Counted from the stretch's first letter, positions 44,357 through 53,790 are shown. The stretch: 64,000 nucleotides of DNA from Saccharothrix sp. S26 (GCF_021390395.1 NZ_JAJUWT010000006.1:62001-126000), one strand, 5' to 3'. Translations and numbers: made by a program. Notes: a model not told the origin generated them from the sequence alone.

Positions 44357-45799
44357 TCAAGCGGCGTTCGTCGCGGGTGCCACGTGGGGCCGCCGGGGCA
44401 GGAGCGCGGTCAGCGCGCCGGTGGCCGCGAACCCGCCGATCAGCCACGGCCACGTGGAAACCAGCGCGTCGGTGGCGCCCGAGTGGGCGTTGGCGAAGTA
44501 CACCGTTCCGACGACCGCCACTCCGAGCGCGGAACCGACTTGCTGGCTGGTGGCGAAAATGCCGGATGCCGCGCTTCCCCACTTCGAGGGGATGGAACTC
44601 AGGGCGAGGTTCACCAGGGGGACCGAGACCTGGCCGAGGCCGGCGCCGGCCACGACCAGACCGGGCACCAGCGACCACGTGCCGGTCTGCGCCGATGAGC
44701 CGTCGACCTCGACCAGGGTCCACGCCGTGCCGATGGCGAGCAACACCGCGCCCGCCATGAGCGCCCGGCCGCCGAACTTCGCGGCGAGCACCGGGGCGAC
44801 CGGTGCGACGAGCAGCGTGCCGACGCTGTAGCAGACGATGACCAGGCCGGCTTCGGTCGGCTGGTACCCCTGACCGAATTGCAGCCACAGCGAGAACACC
44901 AGGAAGAACCCCGTCATCGCCGCGAAGAGCAGTGTCTGGATCGCGAGGCCGGCCACGAAGGTGACACTCCGGATCACGTCCGCGGGGAAGAGCGCGTCGT
45001 CCTGGCGGGTTCGGGCCTCCACGACCAGCAGGCCCGCGATGGCCAGCACACCGGCGGCCAGCCACGCGAATCCCGACAACGGCCACCCGTTCGCGTGGCC
45101 GTTCTCCAGGGGAAGCACGATCGCCACCAGACCGGCGGCGAGCAACAACGCGCTGATCCACCTCGGGCGTGTCTCGCCCTTGGCCTGCCTCGGCACCGTG
45201 AGCACCGCGCCGACCAGGATGAACACCATGATCGGAACGTTGATCAGGAAGATGGTGCGCCAACCCCAGCCGAACAGGTCCCAATCCACCAAGACCCCGC
45301 CGAGGACGATGCCGCCCGCGGCCGCGATCCCGCCGACCGCGCCGAAGACGGCGAAGATGGCCGCACGCCTCTTCTCGTTCGTGATCGTCCGGTAGGTACC
45401 GAGGACCTGGGGCGCGATCATGGCGGCCGCGATGCCCTGGACGCCCCGGTAGGCGATCAGCTCGCCGACCGACCCGGCCAGGCCGCAGCCCAAGCTCGTC
45501 ACGGCGAACAAGGCGGTGCCGAGGCAGAAGACCAGCCTGCGACCGTACCGATCGCCGAGGTGCCCCGAGATGATCAAGGTGCCCGCGAAGCCGAGCAGGT
45601 AGGCGGAGATCGTCCACGGCAACGCCGACGCGTCCGATTGCAGGCTGCGTCCGATGGCGGGCAGCGCGGTGTTCACCAGGGTGGCGTTGACCAGGTCCAT
45701 CATCGCCGCCGCCATCAGCACGGCGACGGCGAAGCGCCCGGGCTCCGCCGTGGTGGGCGAGGGCGCGTCCACGGCGGCCCGGTGATTCGTCTCACTCAC
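44357..45799 (-). CDS. DHA2-type MFS drug efflux pump (EmrB/QacA-like)
   Basis: This 480-residue membrane protein starts at GTG 45799. It has the 14-helix DHA2 pattern: AVLMAAAMMDLVNATLVNTA is TM1 with the D-x-x-x-x-x-N-x-A motif C region, and SGHLGDRYGRRLVF is the loop 2-3 motif A. It should export the polyketide with proton antiport and give self-resistance. It is divergent from the first O-methyltransferase gene of the cluster; the shared 325-base promoter region carries an ACCAAC-ca-GTTGGT operator 30 bases from its start codon. Confidence 0.92.
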   Translation of the reverse strand: MSETNHRAAVDAPSPTTAEPGRFAVAVLMAAAMMDLVNATLVNTALPAIGRSLQSDASALPWTISAYLLGFAGTLIISGHLGDRYGRRLVFCLGTALFAVTSLGCGLAGSVGELIAYRGVQGIAAAMIAPQVLGTYRTITNEKRRAAIFAVFGAVGGIAAAGGIVLGGVLVDWDLFGWGWRTIFLINVPIMVFILVGAVLTVPRQAKGETRPRWISALLLAAGLVAIVLPLENGHANGWPLSGFAWLAAGVLAIAGLLVVEARTRQDDALFPADVIRSVTFVAGLAIQTLLFAAMTGFFLVFSLWLQFGQGYQPTEAGLVIVCYSVGTLLVAPVAPVLAAKFGGRALMAGAVLLAIGTAWTLVEVDGSSAQTGTWSLVPGLVVAGAGLGQVSVPLVNLALSSIPSKWGSAASGIFATSQQVGSALGVAVVGTVYFANAHSGATDALVSTWPWLIGGFAATGALTALLPRRPHVAPATNAA

Positions 45800-45828
45800 G
45801 TCGTCTCAATTCACTCGTAGGCAACTCA

Positions 45829-45842
45829 ACCAACCAGTTGGT
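45829..45842. promoter_or_regulatory. 14-bp inverted repeat ACCAAC-ca-GTTGGT at pump promoter
   Basis: Perfect 6-base arms spaced by 2 bases, followed by cgagagagtgg. It lies 30 bases upstream of the efflux pump start, the right place for a repressor site. The same arms recur at 62395-62408 with a tt spacer and a similar gag-tgg flank. A TetR-family protein is the likely binder. Confidence 0.6.
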
Positions 45843-46124
45843 CGAGAGAGTGGCACATCGGTGGATCGCGGTGCAACCGCCCCGGTGCGCGGTCGGCGGG
45901 CTCGTGGCTGCCCGCCGGCGCGGGGCACGAGACCTCACGGGCGCCACCCGGAGGTCCGCGTGAACGGTTCGGTGATCGATCGCCTGTGGCCCGGCTCCGG
46001 CGGCGGTCGCGATGGTCGGCGGAAGGGGGTGAACCGCTGCTCTTCCGTTGCTCTTCCGCGACTCCAGGAGTGATCGAGGGGCCGGTCCTAGCCTTCGTGG
46101 ACAAGACGAAACGGGGGAAGAAGG

Positions 46125-47168
46125 ATGGCTTCGAGCGCCGATTACGAGCACGTTTTCCTGCTGTTGTACGCGAACGTCACCGGTCAGGCGCTGGCTGTCG
46201 CGCTCGACCTGGAGATCGCCGACAAGATCGACGCCGGCCTGACCGAGCCTGCCGAGCTGGCGCGCGACCTGGGTGCGGACCCGCTGAACCTGACCCGGTT
46301 GTTGCGCGCGCTGGTCGCCCTCGGACTCTGCACCGAGGACGCGGACGGGCGTTTCGGTCTGACCGCGAGCGGCGAACTGCTGCGCACGACGGACCCGAAC
46401 TCGCTGGCCGACCTGGCGAAGCTGACCACGGCGCACATCGGCGACCTGGTCGGCTGGCGGGAGATGAAGAGCTCCGTGCTGACCGGGAAGTGCGCCTTCG
46501 AAGAGCGCAACGGCACGGACTTCTTCGGCTACCTCACCGCCCACCCCGAGCTGTACCGGAGCCTCAACCTGGCGATGCGCGGCGGCTCGCGGCTGATCGG
46601 CAAAGAGGTCGCCGAGAGCTACGACTTCCCGCGCGGCGCCGCGGTCACCGACATCGGCGGCGGTGACGGCACCCTGCTGGCGAACGTGCTCGCCGCGCAC
46701 CCGGACATGACCGGGACCGTCTACGACACGCCGGCCGGTGTGGAGCAGGCGAGGGCCACGCTCGACGAGGTCGGTGTGGCCGACCGGTGCACCGTCACGG
46801 CCGGTGACTTCTTCGAGAACGTGCCCGCCGGATCGGACGTGTACCTCATCAAGAGCGTGCTGCACGACTGGGACGACGAGTCCTCACGCCGCATCCTGGT
46901 CAACTGCCGCCGTGCCATCCCGGACCACGGGCGGCTGATCATCCTCGAACCGCTGCTCGACGACTCGGCCGCGGCGTCCGGCAGCGTCTACTCGCGGTTG
47001 AGCGATCTCAACATGATGACCGCGCTCGGCGGCAGGGAACGCAGCAGGGCGGACTTCGAGAAGCTCTGCGCCGACTCCGGGTTCGACGTCGTCGGGGCGC
47101 GCCGGCTGGAGCGGTTCGACATCGCCGTGATCGAAGCGGTCCCAGTCGTCGCCGGGGACGCCCGATGA
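46125..47168 (+). CDS. SAM-dependent O-methyltransferase (class I, hydroxyneurosporene-like)
   Basis: This 347-residue protein starts at ATG 46125 behind ggggaagaagga. The first 100 residues form the dimerisation/winged-helix domain; the SAM-binding loop is VTDIGGGDGTLLANVLAAHP, and the catalytic motif is IKSVLHDWDDESS, where His is the general base. It belongs with DnrK/TcmO-like O-methyltransferases of aromatic polyketide pathways and should methylate a phenolic or enolic hydroxyl of the aglycone. It overlaps the next start by 4 bases and opens the rightward operon. Confidence 0.9.
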   Translation: MASSADYEHVFLLLYANVTGQALAVALDLEIADKIDAGLTEPAELARDLGADPLNLTRLLRALVALGLCTEDADGRFGLTASGELLRTTDPNSLADLAKLTTAHIGDLVGWREMKSSVLTGKCAFEERNGTDFFGYLTAHPELYRSLNLAMRGGSRLIGKEVAESYDFPRGAAVTDIGGGDGTLLANVLAAHPDMTGTVYDTPAGVEQARATLDEVGVADRCTVTAGDFFENVPAGSDVYLIKSVLHDWDDESSRRILVNCRRAIPDHGRLIILEPLLDDSAAASGSVYSRLSDLNMMTALGGRERSRADFEKLCADSGFDVVGARRLERFDIAVIEAVPVVAGDAR

Positions 47169-48223
47169 CCTCGCCCGGCAGCGATCGGATCGGCACGCTC
47201 CTGCTCGCCGAGCGGGCCGTCCAACACGTCCACGCCTTCCACGGGGACCTCGTGGCGAGAGCGCTGCTGGCCGAGGAGGAAAGCGGCGGTGAAGTGCGCC
47301 CGAAGGGCGGGGTGTACCGGTGCCGGGACGGTTCGCTCGCCCTGGTCGACGGCGCGGTGCCGTTCGACGTGATCGGCGACCAGCGGTTCGCGAGCGCGCC
47401 CGGTGAGCACGGCACCGGGCAGTACACGTTGGACGTCGTCGACGACGTCATCCGCGCCGAACCACCGGTCCTGCCGGAGCCCGCGGTCGACCAGGACGAC
47501 GTGGACGCCGCTGTCGGCGAAGCCCTGGGGGATCGGCTCCCGGCGGAGCCCGACCTGGTCGCGGACGTGATCAGGCCGGTCGTCGCGCGCCTGCTCCGCG
47601 CCGGCCTGGGTTTCGGAGCCGAGCCGCGGCGTCTCCTGCAACTCACGGAACAGGCGGGCCCGGCAATGGACGCGGCCGTGTGCCCGCCGCGGACGGTGGA
47701 CGCGCGCGCACTGGAGGACTCGCTGCGGGAACTGCGGGAGCTGTGCGGAGCGGACCTCATCCACATCGCGGTGTTCGGCACCGAGATGGCGGTCAACCTC
47801 ACCACGAACGCGGCACGACGGATGCTCGGCAACGCGCCCGTCACCGACCCGGCCGCGCTCGTCGGCGACGTGCTCCTCCAGGACCCGCCGGTGCGGCTGC
47901 ACAGGTTGTTCGCCCGGGAACCCGTGGACCTCGCCGGCCACCGCGTGAACGCCGGCACGCGGGTCCTCGTCCTGAACGGCGAAGCCCGGCCCGGGCAGGA
48001 CCACGACCGGCCCGGGGCGCTGGCCGTCCGGGCCCACCCCCGTCCGGCCCGGTGGGCGATCGCGGTCGCGGTCGCGATCTGCTCGTCCCTGAACGCACAC
48101 GCGAGTCGCCTCCGACCGGCGGGCGAACCGGTCCGGCGACTGCGCACCCCGGTGACCCGGGCCATCATCCGGCTGGGCATGACGACCGCGGACCACGAGG
48201 CGGGGCGACCGTGCGCGTCCTGA
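47165..48223 (+). CDS. P450-like glycosyltransferase helper protein (DnrQ/EryCII-type)
   Basis: This 352-residue protein looks like a cytochrome P450 but lacks the heme-binding Cys loop. The N-terminal part has RPKGGVYRCRDGSLALVDGA, and LREGADLIH-like and ADLIHIAVFGTEMAVNLTTN segments resemble the I-helix region. It is followed, with a 13-base overlap, by a glycosyltransferase. That pairing is diagnostic of the EryCII, DesVIII and DnrQ activator proteins, which hold the glycosyltransferase in its active state. The start at ATG 47165 overlaps the previous stop (ATGA). Confidence 0.87.
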   Translation: MTSPGSDRIGTLLLAERAVQHVHAFHGDLVARALLAEEESGGEVRPKGGVYRCRDGSLALVDGAVPFDVIGDQRFASAPGEHGTGQYTLDVVDDVIRAEPPVLPEPAVDQDDVDAAVGEALGDRLPAEPDLVADVIRPVVARLLRAGLGFGAEPRRLLQLTEQAGPAMDAAVCPPRTVDARALEDSLRELRELCGADLIHIAVFGTEMAVNLTTNAARRMLGNAPVTDPAALVGDVLLQDPPVRLHRLFAREPVDLAGHRVNAGTRVLVLNGEARPGQDHDRPGALAVRAHPRPARWAIAVAVAICSSLNAHASRLRPAGEPVRRLRTPVTRAIIRLGMTTADHEAGRPCAS

Positions 48224-49452
48224 TGACCTCGGTGCCGGTGGCAGCCCACTTCAACACGATGGTCCCGCTCGCGTGGGCGATCGAGGCCGCCGGGCACGAC
48301 GTGCACGTCGCCGTGAAGCCGCAACTCGTCGACCACGTGACGGGCGCCGGTCTCGTCGCGGTGCCGGTGGGTTCCGGTGACGGACACGCCGAGTTGCTCG
48401 GTCGACTCGGCGCGGACCTGGTCGACTTCTACGCGAGCGTCGACTTCACCGGCATGCGCGGAGACCCGCCGCAGCAGGTGCTGAGCGCCAACGACGTGCT
48501 CACCGGCACGTTCTACGCGCCCGCCAACGACACCCGGTTCATCCGGGACGTGGCGGACTACGCCGATCACTGGCAGCCGAACCTGATCATCTGGGAGCAG
48601 TTCACGTTCGCCGGTGCCGTCGTCGGCGCGGCGAAGGGTATTCCGCACGGCCGCCTGGTCTGGAGCCCTGACCTGTTCCACCGGATGCGACAGGACGTCG
48701 AGGCCGCCTTGACCGGACAGCCGCCGTGGCGGCGCGACGACGCGCTGGGCGACTGGTTGGCCGCCGAGATCGGTGCGTTCGGCGGGGTGTTCGACGAGGA
48801 CCTCCTCTTCGGTCAGTGGCAGATCGAGCTGTCACCGCCGGAGATCAGGCTGCCGTCGCCCCGGGAGGTCATCCCCGGCCGCTACGTGCCGTACAACGGG
48901 CCGTCCGTCGTGCCGGACTGGCTGCGCGAACCACCGGACCTGCCCAGGGTCGCCCTGACGATGGGCATCACGGCTCGCGGCGGGGACTACGCGAACCCGG
49001 TCGACGTCCGAGCGGTGATCGCCGAACTGTCCGAACTGGACGTCGAGGTGGTGGCGACGGTCGGGACCGGTGAACGAGACGGGATCGGCCCGGTCCCGGA
49101 CCGCGTCCGCCTCGTCGACTTCGTGCCGATGCGCGCGCTCTTGCCGACCTGCGACGCGGTCATCCACCACGGTGGTGCCGGCACCTGGGCCAGCGCGCTG
49201 GTGTCGGGCGTGCCCCAGATCGTCGTGTCGACCCTGTGGGACAACGTCTTCCGCGGGAAGCAGCTCGCCGACCTCGGCGCCGGGCTGTACCTCACGCCCG
49301 CCGAGGCCGGTCCGGCCGCGGTCCGCGACGGGCTCGTGACCGTGCTGTCCGACGAGAGCTTCCGGGCCGCGGCGCGGCGCCTGGAGCACAGCGTGCGGGC
49401 CCAGCCGACGCCCGCCGACGTCGTGCTGCGACTGGAAGAGATGGCGAAGTGA
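48211..49452 (+). CDS. Activator-dependent glycosyltransferase (GT1, DesVII/EryCIII-like)
   Basis: This 413-residue enzyme starts at GTG 48211 inside the end of the helper gene. The N-terminus VRVLMTSVPVAAHFNTMVPL is typical of antibiotic GT-B enzymes, and the C-terminal donor site is DAVIHHGGAGTWASALVSGV then PQIVVSTLWDN. It should move a TDP-deoxysugar onto the aromatic aglycone and need the neighbouring helper. No TDP-sugar biosynthesis genes are visible in the window, so they should lie to the right or elsewhere. Confidence 0.92.
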   Translation: MRVLMTSVPVAAHFNTMVPLAWAIEAAGHDVHVAVKPQLVDHVTGAGLVAVPVGSGDGHAELLGRLGADLVDFYASVDFTGMRGDPPQQVLSANDVLTGTFYAPANDTRFIRDVADYADHWQPNLIIWEQFTFAGAVVGAAKGIPHGRLVWSPDLFHRMRQDVEAALTGQPPWRRDDALGDWLAAEIGAFGGVFDEDLLFGQWQIELSPPEIRLPSPREVIPGRYVPYNGPSVVPDWLREPPDLPRVALTMGITARGGDYANPVDVRAVIAELSELDVEVVATVGTGERDGIGPVPDRVRLVDFVPMRALLPTCDAVIHHGGAGTWASALVSGVPQIVVSTLWDNVFRGKQLADLGAGLYLTPAEAGPAAVRDGLVTVLSDESFRAAARRLEHSVRAQPTPADVVLRLEEMAK

Positions 49453-49491
49453 CACCACCGCGCGGGCGCGGTGCCGGACCGAAGGAGTGAC

Positions 49492-49815
49492 ATGGCCCTT
49501 TTCGCTGTGCTCGTCGCACCGCTGCCGGCGAGCCAGGTGCTGCCCGAGTTCCTCGAGATCCTGCCGCAGGGCTTCGACTACCACCGCAAGCTGATCGACG
49601 AGGGAGTGATCCGGCACAGCTGGATCCGGGTCGGTACCCAGGGCGGGCTGAACATCTACGACGTCGAGTCGCACGAGCAGTTGCTCGGCGCGCTCTACGC
49701 GAACCCGGTCAGCAAGTACCTCCAGTTCGAGATCATCCCGCTCGCCTCCCGGACCAGCTTCGACCCGGGTTCGTGGGGCAAGCAACCAGCCGCGACCACC
49801 GCGCCCGAGGCGTGA
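49492..49815 (+). CDS. Muconolactone isomerase-like small protein
   Basis: This 107-residue protein starts at ATG 49492 behind gaaggag. It resembles the ferredoxin-like fold of muconolactone delta-isomerase: MALFAVLVAPLPASQVLPEF, then SWIRVGTQGGLNIYDVESHE and LLGALYANPVSKYLQFEI. In polyketide clusters such proteins are rare and their role is unclear; an isomerase, cyclase or oxygenase role during tailoring is possible. It lies between the glycosyltransferase and sugar methyltransferase genes, in the same operon. Confidence 0.75.
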   Translation: MALFAVLVAPLPASQVLPEFLEILPQGFDYHRKLIDEGVIRHSWIRVGTQGGLNIYDVESHEQLLGALYANPVSKYLQFEIIPLASRTSFDPGSWGKQPAATTAPEA

Positions 49816-49837
49816 CGACAGAACGAAGGAGCACATC

Positions 49838-50998
49838 GTGGACCAGCTTGGCCTCGACGAGATCGAGCGGTTGATCGGCGCGGCCGACGCCGGGGACGAC
49901 GAGCTGCGCGGGACGATCTCCGACCTCGGCGCCGCCCGCGTGGCGCGACTGCTGGTCGAGGAGATCGTGTTCCGCGCCGATCCCGCGAACGTGCACCGCA
50001 CGTTCGACGTGGTGCTGGAGCTCACCGGCACCCAGCCGTTGAGCTACGTCTTCCAGGTGCGGCCGGACGGGCGCATCGAGCACTCCGAGGGCACCAGCGA
50101 GAACGCGGTGCACGTCATCACCTACGACATCGCCGATCTGGTCCGCGACGTCTTCGGCACCGTTCGCACCCCGCGGCCCGTCCGACGGGCGATCCGCAGC
50201 CGCTTCGAGGAGTCGCACGACGCCGCCGCGGACCGCGGCCTGCTCGAGTCGGTGCTGTACTCGCAACGGGCCACCGCGGCGGTGCTGTCCGGTGTCGACG
50301 CACCCGCACCGGACCTCGGCCACCTGTCGGCGCGCTACCTGTCGGACAAGTGGGGTGGCCTGCACTGGTTCACACCGCACTACGAGTGGCACCTCGCCGG
50401 GCGCCGCCACGAGCGGTTGCGCATCCTGGACATCGGGGTCGGCGGGTTCGAGGGACGCGACACCGGCGGCGGGTCCATGCTGATGTGGCGCCGCTACTTC
50501 CCGCGCGCGGTGATCTTCGGCATGGACATCTTCGACAAGTCCGGCCTCGACCAACCGCGGATCAAGACGCTGCGGGGGGACCAGAACGACGAGGAGTGGC
50601 TGGACCGGGTCGCGACGGAGCACGGACCTTTCGACATCGTCATCGACGACGGGAGCCACGTCAACGAGCACGTCCGCACTTCGTTCGGAGTCCTCTTCGA
50701 GAAGCACCTGAGGCCCGGCGGGATCTACGTGATCGAGGACATGTGGACGTCCTACTGCCCGGGCTACGGCGGGGACGACGCGGCGGAGGCCGGGCCCGCC
50801 ACGTCGGTCGGGTTGATCAAGCAGTTGGTCGACGCGTTGCACCACGAGGAGCACCACGTCGCGGCGGGAGTGGCGGACGGCGGCGTCGCGTCGTGGGTGA
50901 CCGGCCTGAGCGTTTACCGCAACCTCGCGTTCATCAGCAAGGGCGTCAACATCGACGGCGGTATCCCCCGGTTCATCCCCAGGCGGGGACTCGCCTGA
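49838..50998 (+). CDS. Sugar O-methyltransferase (MycE/ElmM-like)
   Basis: This 386-residue protein starts at GTG 49838 behind gaaggag. It has an N-terminal helper domain (about 1-130) and a C-terminal methyltransferase domain with the LSDKWGGLHWFTPHYEWHLA segment, the SAM-loop LRILDIGVGGFEGRDTGG and the metal/active-site motif FDIVIDDGSHVNEHV. This is the domain order of MycE and ElmMI/III, which methylate deoxysugar hydroxyls after transfer. It implies that the attached sugar is O-methylated. Confidence 0.87.
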   Translation: MDQLGLDEIERLIGAADAGDDELRGTISDLGAARVARLLVEEIVFRADPANVHRTFDVVLELTGTQPLSYVFQVRPDGRIEHSEGTSENAVHVITYDIADLVRDVFGTVRTPRPVRRAIRSRFEESHDAAADRGLLESVLYSQRATAAVLSGVDAPAPDLGHLSARYLSDKWGGLHWFTPHYEWHLAGRRHERLRILDIGVGGFEGRDTGGGSMLMWRRYFPRAVIFGMDIFDKSGLDQPRIKTLRGDQNDEEWLDRVATEHGPFDIVIDDGSHVNEHVRTSFGVLFEKHLRPGGIYVIEDMWTSYCPGYGGDDAAEAGPATSVGLIKQLVDALHHEEHHVAAGVADGGVASWVTGLSVYRNLAFISKGVNIDGGIPRFIPRRGLA

Positions 50999-51052
50999 GC
51001 ACCGGCCGGCGGGCTCGCAACCCGTCGCCGTCCCGCGAGAGATGAGGTGAGG

Positions 51053-52321
51053 ATGTCTCAACGAGTCGCTGTCACCGGCCTCGGTGTGGTCGCGCCGGGC
51101 GCCATCGGCGCGGCGGATTTCTGGTCCCTGCTGTCGGAGGGACGCACCGCGACCCGCAGGATCACGTTCTTCGATCCCGCGCCGTTCCGGTCGCAGGTCG
51201 CCGCCGAGATCGACTTCGACCCGGCCGCGATGGGGTTCTCCCCCCGCGAGCTGCGCAGGATGGACCGCTTCGCCCAGCTGTGCGTGGTCGCCGCCCGCGA
51301 GGCCGTGGCCGACAGCGGCGCCGATTTCGCCGGCACGGACCCGTTCCGCGTCGCGGTGGTGATCGGGAGCGCGGTCGGGGCGACGATGTCGTTGGACGCC
51401 GAGTACCGGATCGTCAGCGACAGCGGTCGGTCGTGGCTGGTGGACCACGACTACGGCTCTCCCCGGCTCTACGAGCAGTTCGTGCCCAGCTCGGTGGCCG
51501 CCGAGGTGGCGTGGCTGGTCGACGCGCAAGGACCGGTCTGCGTCGTGTCCACCGGGTGCACCTCGGGTATCGACGCGGTCGCCCACGGCGCCGCGCTCAT
51601 CCGCGAGGGCAAGGCCGATCTGGTGATCGCGGGGGCGACCGACGCCCCGATCGCGCCGATCACCCTGGCGTGCTTCGACGCGATCAAGGCGACCACACCC
51701 CGCAACGACACCCCCGAGATGGCGTCCCGGCCCTTCGACCGGACGCGCAACGGTTTCGTGCTGGGCGAAGGCGCGGCGGTGGTGGTGCTCGAGAGCGTGG
51801 CCCACGCGCGGCGGCGCGGTGCGCGGATCCGCGGCGAGATAGCGGGTTTCGCCTCGACGGCGAACGCCTACCACATGACCGGCCTGCGCAAGGACGGTCA
51901 CGAGATGGCGCACGCCATCACGACGGCGCTCGACCAGGCCAGGATCGCGCCCGAGGACGTCGACTACGTCAACGCGCACGGCTCCGGGACCAAGCAGAAC
52001 GACCGCCACGAGACGGCGGCGTTCAAGAAGAGCCTCGGCGCGAAGGCGCGCGACGTGCCGGTGAGCTCGATCAAATCCATGATCGGGCACTCCCTCGGGG
52101 CGATCGGCTCGCTGGAGATCGTCGCCTCGATCCTCGCCATGGAGCACGACGTGGTGCCACCGACGGCCAACCTCGAACACCCCGATCCCGAGTGCGACCT
52201 GGACTACGTGCCGGTGGTCGCGCGCGAGCACCGGACCGACGTCGTGCTCACGGTGGGCAGCGGGTTCGGCGGGTTCCAGAGCGCCATGGTCCTGACGAGC
52301 GGGCGGCGTGATGAGCGATAA
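51053..52321 (+). CDS. Type II PKS ketosynthase alpha
   Basis: This 422-residue protein starts at ATG 51053 (GTG 51047 is in frame). The active-site Cys169 lies in VVSTGCTSGIDAV; the two catalytic His are in NAHGSGT and SMIGHSLGAIGS. It pairs with the chain length factor encoded next, whose gene it overlaps by about 11 bases, to build the poly-beta-ketone from malonyl-ACP. This is the core gene of the cluster. Sequence is closest in style to KS-alpha proteins of aromatic polyketide clusters; no specific product follows from it. Confidence 0.96.
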   Translation: MSQRVAVTGLGVVAPGAIGAADFWSLLSEGRTATRRITFFDPAPFRSQVAAEIDFDPAAMGFSPRELRRMDRFAQLCVVAAREAVADSGADFAGTDPFRVAVVIGSAVGATMSLDAEYRIVSDSGRSWLVDHDYGSPRLYEQFVPSSVAAEVAWLVDAQGPVCVVSTGCTSGIDAVAHGAALIREGKADLVIAGATDAPIAPITLACFDAIKATTPRNDTPEMASRPFDRTRNGFVLGEGAAVVVLESVAHARRRGARIRGEIAGFASTANAYHMTGLRKDGHEMAHAITTALDQARIAPEDVDYVNAHGSGTKQNDRHETAAFKKSLGAKARDVPVSSIKSMIGHSLGAIGSLEIVASILAMEHDVVPPTANLEHPDPECDLDYVPVVAREHRTDVVLTVGSGFGGFQSAMVLTSGRRDER

Positions 52322-53522
52322 CGTCGTGGTCACCGGGATCGGGTTGGTGACACCCAACGGCCTCGGCACCGAAGACGTCTGGGCGGCGATGTTGGCCGGG
52401 CGCAGCGGTCTGTCGACGATCACCCGGTTCGACGCGACCCGCTACCCGGCCCGGATCGCGGGCGAGGTGTCCGAGTTCGCCGCCGAACAGCACATCCCCG
52501 GCAGGCTCATCCCCCAGACGGACCACATGACCCGGATGGCGCTCGTCGCGGCCGAAAGCGCGGTGCGGGACGCCAAGGTGGACCTGGCCACCGTGCCGGA
52601 GTTCGGCGGGGGAGTCGTCACCGCCGCCGGCGCCGGTGGCTTCGAGTTCGGCCAGCGCGAGCTGGAGAGCCTCTGGAGCAAGGGGCCGGAGTACGTCAGC
52701 CCTTACCAGTCGTTCGCTTGGTTCTACGCGGTCAACACGGGGCAGATCTCGATCCGGCACGGCTTGAAGGGCACGGCCGGAGTGGTCGTCGGCGATCAGG
52801 CAGGCGGGCTCGACGCGGTGGCACAGGCACGACGGCTGGTGCGCGCCGGGCACGAGCTGATGATCACCGGTGGTGCGGACAGCGCGCTGTGCCCCTGGGG
52901 CTGGGTCGCCCAACTCGCGAACAACCGGGTCAGCCGCGCGACCGAACCGGACCGGGCCTACCTGCCGTTCGACCGCCGGGCGTGCGGCTACGTCCCCGGT
53001 GAAGGCGCCGCGATGCTCGTGCTGCGTCCGGCCGAACGCCGTGACGCGGTACCCGGCTACGGCGAGATCGTCGGTCACGCCGCGACTTTCGACGGCAAGG
53101 CGGCCCGTGACGCCGCGGTGGGGGTCCGCAAGGCGATCGAGCTCGCGCTGGCCGACGCGGCGCTCACGCCCGGCGACGTCGACGTCGTGTTCGCGGACGG
53201 GTCCGGCACGCCGGAGCTGGACGACAGCGAGGCGGCGGCGATCGCCGAGGTGTTCGGCGCCCGGCGCGTTCCGGTGACAGTGCCCAAGACGATGGTGGGC
53301 CGCCTCTGCTCCGCGGGTCCGGTGCTCGACCTGGCCCTGGCGCTGCTCGCCATCCGGGACGGCGTCGTGCCTCCCGTCGTCAACAGCGCGCCCGCCCCGG
53401 ACCACGTCCTGGACCTGGTGGTCGGCGAACCCCGTGCGCTCGACGTGCGGACCGCGCTCGTGGTGGCACGGGGTTATGGCGGGTTCAACTCGGTGATGGT
53501 CGTCAGGTCCACGGAGGGGTGA
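52311..53522 (+). CDS. Type II PKS chain length factor (KS-beta)
   Basis: This 403-residue protein starts at ATG 52311 (GTG 52308 in frame). The active-site Cys is replaced by Gln163 in VVVGDQAGGLDAV, the hallmark of a chain length factor. The gate segment reads GGFEFGQREL where actinorhodin CLF has GGFEFTHREF: Thr112 is Gly and Phe116 is Leu (act numbering, from memory). Smaller residues here are linked to longer chains such as C20. It forms the heterodimer with KS-alpha. Its gene overlaps both neighbours' ends. Confidence 0.95.
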   Translation: MSDNVVVTGIGLVTPNGLGTEDVWAAMLAGRSGLSTITRFDATRYPARIAGEVSEFAAEQHIPGRLIPQTDHMTRMALVAAESAVRDAKVDLATVPEFGGGVVTAAGAGGFEFGQRELESLWSKGPEYVSPYQSFAWFYAVNTGQISIRHGLKGTAGVVVGDQAGGLDAVAQARRLVRAGHELMITGGADSALCPWGWVAQLANNRVSRATEPDRAYLPFDRRACGYVPGEGAAMLVLRPAERRDAVPGYGEIVGHAATFDGKAARDAAVGVRKAIELALADAALTPGDVDVVFADGSGTPELDDSEAAAIAEVFGARRVPVTVPKTMVGRLCSAGPVLDLALALLAIRDGVVPPVVNSAPAPDHVLDLVVGEPRALDVRTALVVARGYGGFNSVMVVRSTEG

Positions 53523-53527
53523 TTCCT

Positions 53528-53773
53528 GTGCCCGCACGACGGGTCACGATCGAAGACGTCCGGCAAATCCTGGTCGAGGTGGCGGGCGCGCCGGACCCCG
53601 GCGACGCCGCGGGCGGTGTGGACGCCGAGTTGAACGAGCTCGGCTACGACTCGATCGCCGTGCTCGCGGCGGTCGCCAAGGTCGAACGCGACTACGGGGT
53701 CAAGGTGGACGAGGGTGAGCTGCTCGACGCGACCACGTTGGCCGACCTGGTCGAACTGATCAACGCAGCGTAG
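53528..53773 (+). CDS. Acyl carrier protein for the type II PKS
   Basis: This 81-residue ACP starts at GTG 53528, with ggaggggt 8-9 bases before; GTG 53519 is an alternative. The phosphopantetheine site is Ser42 in ELGYDSIAVL. It is the third part of the minimal PKS, directly after the chain length factor gene. The acidic helix II region is normal for the family. Confidence 0.95.
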   Translation: MPARRVTIEDVRQILVEVAGAPDPGDAAGGVDAELNELGYDSIAVLAAVAKVERDYGVKVDEGELLDATTLADLVELINAA

Positions 53774-53790
53774 TGCCTGGAGGTCGGGAA

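Noticed and set aside
47165..48223. A functional cytochrome P450
   Set aside because: No heme-binding Cys loop is present, and the gene is paired with a glycosyltransferase as in helper proteins.
52311..53522. A second active ketosynthase
   Set aside because: Gln replaces the active-site Cys, so it is a chain length factor.
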